DNA from: Auricularia sp. M13
Lineage: Eukaryota > Basidiomycota > Agaricomycetes > Auriculariales > Auriculariaceae
DNA length: 64,000 bases
Direction of reading: 5' to 3'
Assembly (NCBI GenBank): GCA_037042915.1
Contig: CM073196.1
Coordinates: 186,001-250,000, forward strand
A model generated the notes under the pieces. That model was not told the DNA's origin, did no database searches, and saw only the letters and a list, made by a program, of their open reading frames with translations. A program made the translations under genes and the position numbers. Positions 32,702-44,500 of this stretch are shown here, in pieces (positions within the stretch are counted from its first letter, which is position 1; each line of letters begins with the position of its first letter).

Positions 32702-34348
32702 CTACACCTCTCTGTCTGCGAGTCTGCCTGTAACAGTATCGTCTCCCAACCCACCGAACCTGATGCGACAGCCCTCCATATCCGGAATCCGCACGTCGCG
32801 CACAGTGTCAGCCTCAAAGCCGAGAATGGAAATGTCGGGCAACGTCGGCATACTATGCTCAAACGCGGCGAGCAGCTCGTGTGCTATATCCGCAGTCAGC
32901 GGGTGATTCAGCCAGCGCTGCAAGTCGACTCCGATGGATTCGAGACGCGGGCATGCATCGGCCACCGAGTGCAATAACGCGACAAGGGAGTCCCAGCCAT
33001 GATCGGAGCGCAGCTCTGAGATCTCCTCGATCGATATGTTGAGGAGCGCGAGCTTGGGCAACGCCTGGCCAAATACGCGCTCGGAGACGAAGTCGCTGGC
33101 CGCGCCCAAGGGGATTCCCAGCGATTCTACGTGGCGCAGACCCGACTGCGCCTTCCGGAGGAGAGCGCCAACGCGCACGTAGTTCTCGTCAGCCTCCCCG
33201 TCACGGTGGTGGAAGGCGATTGCGCGCTTGCTCTCGCCGGGTCCAGAAGCCACGATGCTTATGTCGCCATCAGATCCTCTTAAGATGAAGAGGCTTGTGG
33301 CGCCAGCAGCTAAGTTGTGTAACCTGCAATCCAAGAGAGTGGACTCGTCGACCTCAAGCGCCACATCGGTGAGATTATCGCCGGACTTCCAGTCGACGAA
33401 ATGCCCTATCAGGTCGTAATGAGGATCCTGGGTCTCAAGCTCGAGTTTGTGGAGTGTGCGAGGCGCAGGGGTGGTAGGAAGGGAGTTTGCATCCTCCAGC
33501 TTAATGTTGCGGAGGGACAACGACTGAAGCCGCGGACACAGTTCAAAGATGCGGCCGAACGTTGTAACATGTTCGCTAACTCTGGCTCCAGCGCCGCGGA
33601 GCTCGATAAAAAGGTGGGAAAGCGTTGAGAGCGCGGGGCAGGTGGTTGGAAAGCTGACTGTGGACGCAGCCAAGGTTTTTAGATTGCCGGCTCGTCCGCC
33701 GAGGAAGTCCGGAGGAATGACCAAGGCGCACTTTGGTCCTCGAATATGCTCTAACAGCGGTGCTGGTTGAGAAAAAGGAAGATCGAGCTCCTTTGTGTCC
33801 CAGACGATGGTTCTAAGATGACTCATGTGCTGAGCCAGGCTGGACATCAGTGGGCGGACCACGCTCATGTCGCGGACTGCTCGGAGCCACAAACGCGAAG
33901 GCCCACGGAAGTCGGTGGGATACTGCGCAGTCCGAGACAACATCATCTCCAGGAATGCAGTTATATCTCCAGATGCCCTGGTGAGGTCTATGCAAGCCCA
34001 TAGGACAGTATGGGAAAGCGCAACCGCTCGCCAGTGCCGCGAGACATGGCTCACAGTCATCGCGTCGCGCAGGTTCAGGGGGGTGAAGCACATGGCCAAC
34101 ACCTCAACGGGCATGTGGCGCAGAGGATTATGCGCACAGTTCCATTCGCTCGCGAGTTCGGACAAGATGCTCTTTGTCGCCTTTGAGAGCTCTTCCAGCA
34201 CACGAGAGATCTGTGCCGCCCTGGACGCTGTCAGATACTATTCGCTACGACTGCCAAGGGTGGACGCGTACCCTGTTGTTCCATTGGAAAGGGCATTGAA
34301 GTGGCACGTGAGCGTCGAACGCAGCGCGTCATGGTTGAGAGGCAACAT
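32702..34348 (-). CDS. F-box/LRR-like protein 2
   Basis: Two exons: 34348-34272 (MLPLNHDALRSTLTCHFNAL) and 34220-32702, with a 51 nt intron; 531 aa. The same two-exon layout as the F-box genes at 22649 and 36036 supports the start; the internal GTG that opens the long frame is not the start. The F-box is RHMPVEVLAMCFTPLNLRDA, then VSHVSRHWRAVALSH and VLWACIDL. LRR-like units follow (CPALSTLSHLFIEL, ELCPRLQSLSLRNIKL, ALPKLALLNISIEEI, CPRLESIGVDL). The C-terminal motif VRDVRI matches the VRDVQI ends of the other two genes. It is the most diverged of the three. It lies head-to-tail with the gene at 34465-36036, separated by only 116 bp. Expected role is a Skp1-binding substrate receptor; target unknown. 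Confidence 0.85.
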
Positions 34349-34464
34349 AGTTGCATTGTTTCAAGTTATGGCTGCTTGGCGCACTCACCGTGACCGCCGA
34401 CCTATATTTTGCGCCACACAATCTTACAGCAAGTGGCAATGTCCAACGTAGATACAAAACAATT

Positions 34465-36036
34465 CTACTCAGAAAAATCGAATTGGATGTTGAGATCCGG
34501 ACGAATTTGCACATCGCGCGCGACGTCCTCTGTGAACCCTTTGATGCGAATCTCTGGGAGTGCTGACGCAAAGCTCTCGAGGACTGCGAGTAATTCTCGG
34601 GCTTCGTCTGCATCAAGTACCTCGTCATTGCCCTCGTCGTCGCAGGCTACCGTGATGACGACCAATTTTAGACGTGGCCGAGCCTCCAACACTCGCGGAA
34701 GGTCACTGAGCAACTCCCAGTGAAACTCATGCTCCCGGTCACCCTCGATAAAAATCCCGATTTCCGCAAGCTGGGGCAGCACGGAAAATGCGCGCAGCCG
34801 GACGAACGCGCCGAGCGTGTTAGCTGGGATCTCCAACGACCGAACGCTGTTAAGCGCCGAGCGTGCGCTCAACAGCAGCTCTGCCATCTGCGAGTCGTCG
34901 TATCGGCGTATGCTGGCACATGTCAAGGCGCGGATGCGCTGCCCGGGGCAGCGCGCCGTAATTGCTACGTCAGCAATGACCGGGCCACTGGTCACGAAGA
35001 TGCTGAGGGCGACGGCGTCGGTGAAGAAGTCCTGCAGATTGCATTCGAGCACGGTCGATCCGTCCACGACGAGAGTCACGTCGCGGAGGTTATCGTCAGA
35101 CTTCCAGTCGACATAGAGGCGGACCAGATCGTGGTGTGAATCTAGCGCCTCAAGGTGAAGTTCGTCAAGAGTGGGCGGTGCTGGTCCGCTAGGCAAGAAG
35201 TGCGCCATATGGAGGTTGATCGCCTCAAGATTCAGCGATCGCAACAGTGGGAACAGTTGAAAGAGCATCGAATACGTCGCTGCGTGTTCTGGATCACTGG
35301 GAAACGAGAGCGTGAGATTGGTCACCGTGGACAACGCAGGACAGGTAGATGGGAAGCAGACGCCGGGCAGATACAATTGCGTTAGTTTACCAACTTTGCC
35401 GGCGAGGAAGTCTTCATATATGACCGAGCCATCCTCCATCCCCGTGAAAGACTCCAGAATCGGGGCTGGAAAGCGCAGACAGTGCCGAGGATCTCTCCAC
35501 TCAAGGACTTTGATATGATCCATGTGCTCTGCAACGCACATCGCGGCCAGGTCGTCGGGGTCGAAGTCGGGCATGCAAATATGCAGAGGGTATCGCCCCG
35601 TCCGCGACAGAGCCATCCGCAGAAGAGCCGGCACGTCGCGAAAATCGTACACCGTGAAATCTATATCTGACCAGATGGCCGGGTGTGCAAGCGCGGCCGC
35701 CCGCCAGGCGCGCGAGACGTGGGAAACGGACATCCGGTCGGGAAAGTTTTCCAACATGACGAAGCAAGCAGAGAGCATTTCTGGGGGTAGGCGACGTGTC
35801 GAGCTATGCAATTCACCCCATGTGCTGGCGAGGTCGCATAGAATGCCGTTGGTCGTGTGTATGACTTCGTGGACGACAGCGTGCAGAACGCAAGTAACTT
35901 CCGCTGCACTGCATGAACGCCGTCAGCTGCGCCCGGAATGGACTGCCAAATGTTACTCTTTGATTCCATGCGTAAGTACATTAAAGTCCGCTTTCAAGAG
36001 CGTACGAAGCGCGTCATGGGTCGACTCGGGTAGCAT
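34465..36036 (-). CDS. F-box/LRR-like protein 3
   Basis: Two exons: 36036-35957 (MLPESTHDALRTLLKADFN) and 35908-34465, with a 48 nt intron; 507 aa. It is very close to the gene at 22649-24218: shared RRLPPEMLSACF, VSHVSRAWRAAALAHPAIW, TCPALSTVTNLTL, FPSDPEHA and the end NIQFDFSE. Even the intron keeps the same internal sequence (GGCGCAGCTGACGGCGT before the acceptor). The two genes are in opposite orientation 11 kb apart, so the duplication involved an inversion or a dispersed copy. The F-box spans roughly residues 62-106, followed by LRR-like repeats. The frame is intact over 1.4 kb. Confidence 0.87.
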
Positions 36037-38850
36037 GGCGGGAGAACAGTGATGGTTGCAGCAAGGTGCTGGATCAGGAAACGACGGGCGAGGAGAGTCG
36101 AATTAAATCGGAGCTTCAAAACGTGCGCGAGTGTTTTCATTTGCCAAAATTTGACCCGGGCATGGTCATACTGGCCGTGTAATAGCCTGCGCTATTCCTG
36201 CTTGCTTAAAGATCTAACCTGCACTCAGGATTTTTTTTCTTGTTGTTGTTGCTTTTTCTCTGCTCTTTCGGTCATCGACAACTCCTTGTCCGGCACAGAT
36301 GACCATTCTACCCGTTAACCGGAGGCCTTTGTCCACCAGTATGAATTATGCTCTGCTTTACGCGCCTCTTCTACTTGCGAAGTCAATCATGCTATCTCCC
36401 GTTAGCACTAGCTAGGTAACTTGCACAACAAAGCCGTTTGAATACGCGGTTCGGTAATACGCATTGGTTACAGGTAGAGCGAGACGCAATATACAAGAAT
36501 GATCAATCAATCTTTCCACACTATGCTGCGAGCGCTCCTCGGGACGATTCTACAGATTTGGAGCGCTCGCACCAACGCGGGAGCCAGGAGAAACAGCGCT
36601 CAACGGCGGCGGGGTACTGGACGAAGCTGATTGACAAAAACTTGTTCCTGTCTTCCGTTATCGTAGCGCACTGTCGCCATCATGGGCTGGCTGACCTGGG
36701 GAACAAATGAGTCTTGAGAGACATGAAGCAAGTCGGATTTCTCACGAGAACACTGAGAAGAAGTGCTGGAACGTTCTGGCCGTTCACGACCACGAGAACG
36801 CGGTCTCCTGGCTGTGGAATAATGAACGTGAGTAGGAAGTCACAGCTTATGGCGTGGTATGGACTGAAGCGTACACGGAGAGCAGGCTGGAAGGTCAGAC
36901 GTTAATAAAACGGTGTCTCGGTTGAGGACCTTGAATCTCACCTGAACAGGCTGGTAAGTCATCTTGCTGGCTGTGAGGGATATTGAGGACGATGAGAAGA
37001 GCTGGTGAGTCGGGGTGATGAAAGGTTCTCAACTTTAGAGATTGTTTTTATACTCATTCCCCACCGCCTATGTATGCCTGCCATCGATCTTGTGAACCGC
37101 TTTCTGATACCACAATTGAAAGACGCTGTCGCCTCCGTACACTGCTTCTAGCCACGAAAACTAAAAAATCTTCGGAACGGTGCGGAAATAATGGCGCCCA
37201 ACCCTGACGCGCATGCATGTTCGGTTATCTTGTACAGCCACTCCCCTGCAAGCGATTGCCTTGGGTAGCCGCCCAACATTTGAGATGGATTTCGCAATTC
37301 CGGAAGCGGTGATCGCTGGGTGATCGTCACAAATTCACTGCCTATCGATGAAAAATTTCCTTTGCACTTCGGGACTCTATCAGCCATTACCTATGCATCT
37401 ACTGCATTGCGCGTACTGGTGCATGAAGCAGGCAATCTGAGCTGGCGGCATGCAAACAGCGCTTCCGAATGGTTGTTCTTCAGTTTCCACTATCTTGCTC
37501 ACCACCGGCGCCAACAAAAAAGCAGGCGTCTCCTATCCCAAACTAAAGAACGGCCGACATCTAGGTTTTACCACAGCCCTCGTGTTTCTATTTCCCACAG
37601 GCTCAGGGCGCGGTGTACTACTACCGACGAGGCGCACGCCGACAGCCTGAGACCTAAGATTGACAGGTAAGCGATGAGATGTTTGCGCATGATCTTTGCC
37701 TGATCCGGCCATCCGTCGAGATTTAACACCACCTCGTATACAGATCTCATGACAGTACTGTAATCGATGCGTATGTTTCTCTCTGCCCGAAGGAATCCGA
37801 CGAAAGCGCGCGACAATTGGCGTACGAGCGCGCAACTATGGCCTAGGGGTAGTCAAGCAAAGCTCCTTGCCGTTCGTACCTCCGTTTCAGAATCTGAAAG
37901 TACAACCAGTGACGTTCGGGGCGAAGCGAAAATGCCTCAGCCGTTGTATATAGGATATCTTCGCCAAGAGACAGGTAGTCCAAACTCTCCTCAGAACATA
38001 CACCAGTTTCACGCCATCGTTGGCGCCTGCGACGGCATCATCAAGAGCCTCGCCAGGAAGCGACTTTGTACAGGGACGGATGTGGAAATGCAGACTGCGA
38101 TAGATCATGTATATAGCACTATAGGCCAATTTCCTCTCCATCGACAACCTCTCCAACTTGTGAGTTCACCGAGCTTAAGGGGCTCGCAGACGTTCGCGAG
38201 AAGTTTGCCAGCCCCCCCCATCCCCCCAACCACCACCACCACCACACACACACACACCACGATTATTACAGACGTCGCAGCGCGTGCTTCGTATTCCGCA
38301 TATTCGGAGATCTGGTTGCACGATGAACCGGTGCTCTTTGACAGAACTCGTGCACAATGCGGGGACTCACAGCAATCGGTCAGGACCGGAAGGAAGCGGC
38401 GATCCTCGGATGTGACGTAAGCAGGCGGAATACCGCGCAGAACCGTTTTAAACCGTTTTATCGTCCACTATGTCTGTGCTTGTGCGTCAAAGCAAGACGC
38501 CGGAAGATCGAGAAAATTATCCATTATCTTATCTTTTCTTCTATTTAACAACTATTCACTGGCAGTTGGATCCACGCTCCATTATGCGCTCATGCGCCTC
38601 GTCCGCGAAGCGTGGTGAGATGTGGGAAGCTCCTCGGCCCTGAGGCTCGGCGTACGATTCCAAGAACCACAGCTCGTTTACTATCACACCTCCGCCGAGA
38701 TCGTGGTGCCCACGGATCTGCCAGAAGCGCACCTGTGGTGGGCGTGGTATCTGCTTCTTCCGGCCATATAAAACGCGACGCGGAATCCCCCAGTTCCCCA
38801 GCTCCATTCTAGCACCGCTCGTCCAGTTCATCATCAACCCCATCAGCTCC
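36037..38850. other. Long gene-poor region
   Basis: No supportable gene on either strand over 2.8 kb. A mixed (CCA)n/(CA)n simple repeat lies at about 38213-38260, next to C-runs, and a short direct repeat AACCGTTTTA at 38441-38460. Open frames of 60-116 codons here show no protein-like pattern. Confidence 0.4.
38767..38773 (+). promoter_or_regulatory. TATA box
   Basis: TATAAAA, 78 bases upstream of the ATG at 38851. Confidence 0.65.
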
Positions 38851-39381
38851 ATGTCTCAAGGTCTTGAAAACGACTTCGCTATTGTCGCCCGCAGGCAAGA
38901 CGCGCTCCTGAAGCCGGAAGATCGCAAACGTGCGTGCTCGTCCCTGACGTTGTGGATACAACGTCGCCCCCTCATTGCGCCCGGATACTAGGCCGCTGCC
39001 CTCACTGCGACTATGACTATTTCGTGGATTCGGGACACGGGAACCGCAAGCACCGCGAGGGTGAGTTATCCAACTATCTCCCCTCCACCCGCACACATGC
39101 TGATGTCATCTGTAACCCCAGAGCGGAGCTGCGTCTACTACGGTTGCGAGTCGGAAGAAACGTGGTGCTGCGAATTCGTCCAGCAAGGCCATCACAAGAC
39201 AGTTCACGGCGAACAGTTCCAGGACGGCTGCGATGCGTGTGGCTTTGCCTACGACTATAACCAGGTTCCGGAGGTATGCATAATCAATGTCGTCGCCCCT
39301 CCCAAAGATTCAGAACTTGTGCTCATTCTATACTAGAAGAAAGTGATGCTTAGGCACAAGTGCCCCTTCAAGCAGCGGTGA
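38851..39381 (+). CDS. Small Cys/His-rich protein, copy 1
   Basis: Four exons: 38851-38929, 38992-39060, 39122-39273 and 39337-39381, introns of 61-63 nt; 114 aa. The protein starts MSQGLENDFAIVARRQ and carries CPHCDYDYF, then H residues in GHGNRKHRE, a Cys pair around TWCCEF, GHHKTVHG, a second C-x2-C (GCDACGFAYDYN) and a final HKCPFKQR. These pairs could bind two zinc ions, in a finger-like fold with a C2H2 flavour (C...H-H-x3-H). The gene at 58353-58899 is a clear paralog with all introns at the same places and phases. A TATA box sits at the expected distance. I do not recognise the family; a nucleic-acid- or protein-binding role is inference. Confidence 0.8.
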
Positions 39382-39804
39382 TAGCACAGACCCATCCCGC
39401 AGTCCATTCCCCCCGCACGGCCTGAGAACATATTGCCCTGATGTAATTATCGCCTGAAATGTTTTATCATGACGCAGTATACACTATACCGAGGCATCGA
39501 AGAGCCTTAGAGGACATCGTGCTGGCCGCAATGAGTCACTGGATCACCAATCTGCGGCTGTCCGCTGCGTGCGAGCCCTCGATCGGATTCTTGTACTAGG
39601 AACCAGCGAACGACTGAACTTGCTAAAGAACTATCTCCACACTGCTGCACGGTGCACGCGGCTGCGACAGCTGTCTTCGCTTAGGCTGTAACGTAACGTG
39701 TGTCAAAACTTGACGAGACTTTATAATATCTCTTATAACGTCTGCAACGATGATGTATTGTTCATCTTCACCTCAGATATCATAAGAAGGCGAAAAATGC
39801 AGAA
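39382..39804. other. Intergenic region between convergent genes
   Basis: 3' flanks of the small Cys/His gene and of the hydrolase gene. Nothing seen. Confidence 0.4.
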
Positions 39805-41032
39805 CTAATACCCATGACGGTCGAGCCACTTTTGGATGATCGCATAGACAGACGGAGCTGCGAGCTGGAAGTTCAGTAAATGGCCGGTATTGGGGATCGC
39901 CGCTGCACAGAGGAGTCACAGACACGGACATCAGCATGGGAGATACAAACACCCACATACAAAACATTTCTCACCGTAATCAACGCTGCGCGCGGCGGGG
40001 TAAAAGTCGGCCTCGTCCACGAGGTTGGCGCACTGCGGCTGGGAGCAGTAAAACCCATCCTGGTCGCCCACCACCGTGAGGACGTCTCCGCGGAATCGCG
40101 GCGCAGCGACGGAAGTGCTGGTGCGCGTGAGGAACATGCCGGCGGCGACCGCATCCTTGTGCGCCTCGTCGTACGCGAGCAGCGCGGGGTCGTACGTCCC
40201 CGGCGCGCCGTAGAGGCCCGCCGCGCGCGTCGTGGCGTTCAGCGTGGTGAGATATCCGGGCGCGAGGCCGCCGAAGCGCACGGGGTCGACCTCGCGCGCG
40301 GGCCCCACGCCCTCGATGGCCGCGCCGCCGTCCGCGTGGCTGTACTGAACGGGAGTCAGCTCCGGGCGGAGAGGATTGTAGGACTGCGAGGACGCACGCC
40401 GGTGAAGATGGCCGCGTCGACGGCCGCGGGCGCCGTGGCGACGATGCCGTTGAGGACGATGCTCCCGATGGAGTGGCCGACGTAGACGACGCGCCTGAAG
40501 GGGCGCCCTGCGACGTGTCCCCCGCGCGCGAGCTTGAGAATCTCCGTCACGGCCGCAACATCCAAGGGAATCTGCATCAGCGCGATCGGGTCCGGGTGGT
40601 CGCTAAGCCCAGCGCCTGAGAGTACATTCAGAAACATTGGGAAAAAATGCGCTTGTGAGTGACGCCTAACGAACCGAGGCGATCCATGTTGAGCGTCGCG
40701 TACCCGTGCGCGGCGGCGAAGCGCACATAGTTGTACGTGTCCGGTTTGTAGGACGGGTCGTTGTAGAGCACTGTGTACGTGCCGCCGTGGACAACGACCT
40801 GCAGCGTGTCGGCGCGGTGCGGGACGAAGAACGTCGGCTCGCAAAAGCGCAAATGCACGTTGAATGTCCCCGACACGGGCACAGTCGCGTTCTCCGGTCG
40901 TGTTCCGGAGCTGAGGTCGTAGTTCGTGGCGGAGATGGTGAGCGGCACCGTTGAGTCCCTGCAACGCGGCGCGGGGAACGTGGAGGCAAGTGCCCCAGCA
41001 GCGAGAAAGGCGAGCGAGGTGACTGAGAGCAT
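39805..41032 (-). CDS. Secreted alpha/beta hydrolase (serine esterase/lipase type)
   Basis: Four exons: 41032-40675, 40615-40398, 40344-39975 and 39902-39805, introns 53-72 nt; 347 aa. The start gives a signal peptide (MLSVTSLAFLAAGALAS). The alpha/beta hydrolase fold shows an HGGTYTVLY-type oxyanion segment, the nucleophile elbow GHSIGS (S168), a likely acid in TVVGDQDGFY and a catalytic His in IPNTGHLLNF near the C-terminus, so the triad appears complete. Fungal homologs are usually annotated only as alpha/beta hydrolases; the substrate cannot be read from the sequence. The four joins are in frame and restore the His-containing end, which is missing from the unspliced frames. A TATATAAA box lies about 39 bp before the ATG, implying a short leader. 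Confidence 0.88.
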
Positions 41033-41070
41033 AGTTTTCTTCTGCAATAATGAAGAGGTGAGCATAGATT

Positions 41071-41078
41071 TTTATATA
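41071..41078 (-). promoter_or_regulatory. TATA box
   Basis: TATATAAA on the minus strand, about 39 bases upstream of the hydrolase ATG at 41032. Confidence 0.5.
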
Positions 41079-41535
41079 TCCCCAAACAGCGTGCGGAGGT
41101 TGCAAGGAGGTTGCTGAATCAATACGAGTTGCTGAATCAGCCGGCAGCAGCGCCGTCAGCACAAGTCCGCGGCGCTGCTGACTGTGCGCCACGATTGAGA
41201 ATGCGCCCGTTTAACATCATGAGAGGGCCGCATGCCTGGAACAACGGCTCGCAAATCTCGATGTTGACACGGCCCTGAGGTAGAGATGATCCAGCAGAGT
41301 CAAATATTAAGTTGATGATGACTACTAGTAGATGCATGCATGCTCACCTGAATGTCTGGGAGGTTCATAAGGGGCGAAGACGTGCGACCTCGAGAGACTC
41401 GGAGACCAAAGCAGAATATCTGAATGCGACATGCTCGCATGAGCCATACAGATTACGCATGTAAAGATACATCAATAAGTTTCATAAAGAGATGCAAAGC
41501 AATACCAAAAGGCCAACGCAAACCCTCCGCCCAGC
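41079..41535. other. Intergenic region
   Basis: Upstream region of the hydrolase gene and 3' flank of gene B. No gene or repeat seen. Confidence 0.4.
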
Positions 41536-44500
41536 TCACGCATAGTCGTCGTCCCCACTCCTCGCAGCACGCGCCTTGCCCGCGCGCTTGCCCGTCCCGC
41601 GCCCCGGCGGCCGGCCGCGCTTCTTCTTGGGCACTGGCACAACCTCCACCTCTCCCACCCCATCCACATCCATATCCACATCCAGCACCCTCTTCTTCCT
41701 CCTCCTCTTCTTCTTCGGCTCAGGCTCAGGCTCGGGCTCAGGCTCGACTTCAACCGCCATACCCAAGAAATCCTCCACCTCCTCCGCGCCGCTCTCAAAC
41801 TCGTCGTCCAGCAGCGGCGACGGCGGCGGCGGGAGCGGGTCGAAGGTGGGCATGGGCAGCAGCTCGGGCGAGAGCCCGATGAACTGCATCATCTCGTCCG
41901 GCAGCGCGACGGGTGACCACGGCGGCGAGATCGGCATCCCATCCGACCCCGCGGGCTTGGGCGACGAGCCCGGGAGCGGAGAGCGCTCGACGGAGAGGCG
42001 CAGTGGCGAGCGCTCGAGGGTCATGGTCATGGGCGCCGGGGTGGGCGAACGAGTCCGTGAGCGGCGCGGAGACGAGAGCGCTGACAGCGAGGGTGTGCGC
42101 GTGCGCTTGGCTGGCACCATCGATGCCGCCTGAGGCGGCGCTGGCGCCGGCAGCTCCAGATGTTGCTCAGGCAAAGCCAACCTGGACGCAGAAGTCGCGC
42201 GAACAGTGACAGTTGCAGGTCGCTCCGCGGACAGCGCGGCGTTCGGAGCGAGCTCTTCCTCAAGCAGCGAAGCGGTAACCTCGAGTTCGAGTTGCAATGC
42301 AGACAAAGCTGGCGATATTGCACGAACGACTGTTGTCGGCGACAATGCCTTGTCGGCGCGCATGGACGGCCCTTGGGAAGCCAACGAGGACGTAGGCGCA
42401 TCCAATAATTGGACAGCCTCAGATGCAGCGCGTTCCGAGCGCCGTGAGGACGCGACGGAGGGCGAGCGCATGCGCTTGCGAGGATTTCGGACTGACTGTG
42501 CCTCCTGGGACGCAGGGGCCGCGCCCAGCCGCGACGCAGCGCCTTCCTCTGACAGCGCAACACTTTCTGACACAGCGCGTTCCAAATCCACAGACGGCGA
42601 GCGCAAGTTCGATGCTGACGATGGCTCGCGGGGCGCAGGAGTCATGTCCTGCTCATGCCGCCGCACAACACCTTCGGATGCCGGAGCATCCAAGCCCACA
42701 GCCGGCGAACGCCTGTGCGGCGCCAGAGCTGCGTCCATATCGGGCAGCATGTCCACACGCGATTGCTGAGGGTCGGCTGGCCGCTCTACACCCGGACTCG
42801 AAGTCTTAGACACAACCTGCACCGCATGCAAAGACGCAGCCTGCTCGTTGAGCGGCTGCAGCTTCGGGGGTTCAACAGACTTCGCACGCGACAGCACCAC
42901 GTTCACGTCGTCCGTCAACGGCTGCGCCGACTTAGGGGGTGAAGCGTGGTCCGGCCGCTCAGTCGACGGCGGCGCGGGTGTCTCAGTGTCGTCGCGCATG
43001 CCGGAGTCGGATCCAGACGCTGCAGTCACCGGCGATGCTGGACGCGGCGCAGGCTGCCTACTTCCCTGCCGCTGGGAGGTAGAGGTAGACGCAGCGGCTT
43101 CAGCAGCAGCAGGCTGCGAGTGTGTGCTCGGGCTCGGTGCAGCGCGCCCGTCTGCGGTCGGTGTAGCGCGCCCGTCCGCGTTGAGCACGCGCGGGGTACT
43201 ACGCAGTACGCTAGCTTGCGGCGCCGGTCGTCGTTCCGAAGCCGCAGTAGAACGCGACGACGACGAGCGCGGTCGTTTGCGCGACGTTCTTTCAGCTGAC
43301 AATCTGCGGAGCGGGAATCAGTGAGTGCGCTGCCAAGAAAAAAACACAAAAAACACGACGACTACGTACTCTTCAAGTTGTGGCGTTGGTAACGATGGCT
43401 TCGGCGTGGCAGATTCAGTCGAAGGCGCGCGCGTTGGCGAGGATGCGCGAGGCTGTGTTGCAGACACAGACATGGGATTGGTCGAAGGCGCAGGAGCAGA
43501 CTCAGTCGAAGGCGCAGGCGCAGGCTCCATCAGAGGCGCGCGCACTGGCGAGGGCAAGCGCGGCTGCGGTATAGACACTGCGTTCGCCGGAGGCGCAGAC
43601 TCCGTCAAAGACGCAGCCGCAGACTGTGTCGACGGTGCAGACTGGGCGGAACGAGTAGGCGCAGAGGCGGACGCGGACAGCGTTGAAGCCGCAGCCGCAA
43701 GTGCAGACTCCGTGGATGCCACAGGCGCAAGTGCAGACTCCGTGGAAGCCACAGGCGCAGGCGCAGACTCCGTGAAAGCCACAGGCACAGGCGCAAACCC
43801 TGTCAAAGGCGCGGGCGCAGCATTTGCCGAAGGCGCAGACTCTGTCGCAGACGCAGACGCAGACTTGGCAGAAGGTGCAGACGCGGACTGAGTCGAAGGT
43901 GCAGGTGCAGACGCAGATTCGGCAGAAGGCGCAGCATCAGACGCCAAGGAAGGCATGGGCGCCGCCGTCGTCGAAGGTCCAGGCGCAGATGCAGACTCGG
44001 GCGTAAGCACATCCACATCGTGCTTCGACGTCGCAGGTCGACGTGTGGCAGGGTCGGCCGCGCGCGACGACGACGATAGGGCATCTTTCGTCTGCGCATT
44101 CGTCTTCGCCGTAGCCATCGCAGCCATCGTCGATGTCACCGTCGTCGGCGGTGGTACCGCTGCTGTCGTCGGCATTGCCATCGCTAATGTCGTCCGCGTC
44201 GGCGCTGCTATCGTCGTCGCCATCGCTGGTGTCGTCGTCGTCACCGCTGCTGTAGGCGCCATCGCTGGTGTCATCGTCACCGCCGTTGTAGGTACCGCCG
44301 CCCGACTAGTCGTCGCCTTCAACTTCGGCGGCCGTAGCAAAGCAGGTGCGTGCGGCGAGGATACGCTGGAGCACAACAACAACAAAAATTAAGCACGCGT
44401 TTCCAGTTGATTCGAACGTTACATACCGTTCTCTGTGCGCGGGCTCGTCTGTGATAGCAGACGACGATGAAGACATTTTTGCAGATGTCGACGCAGACGC

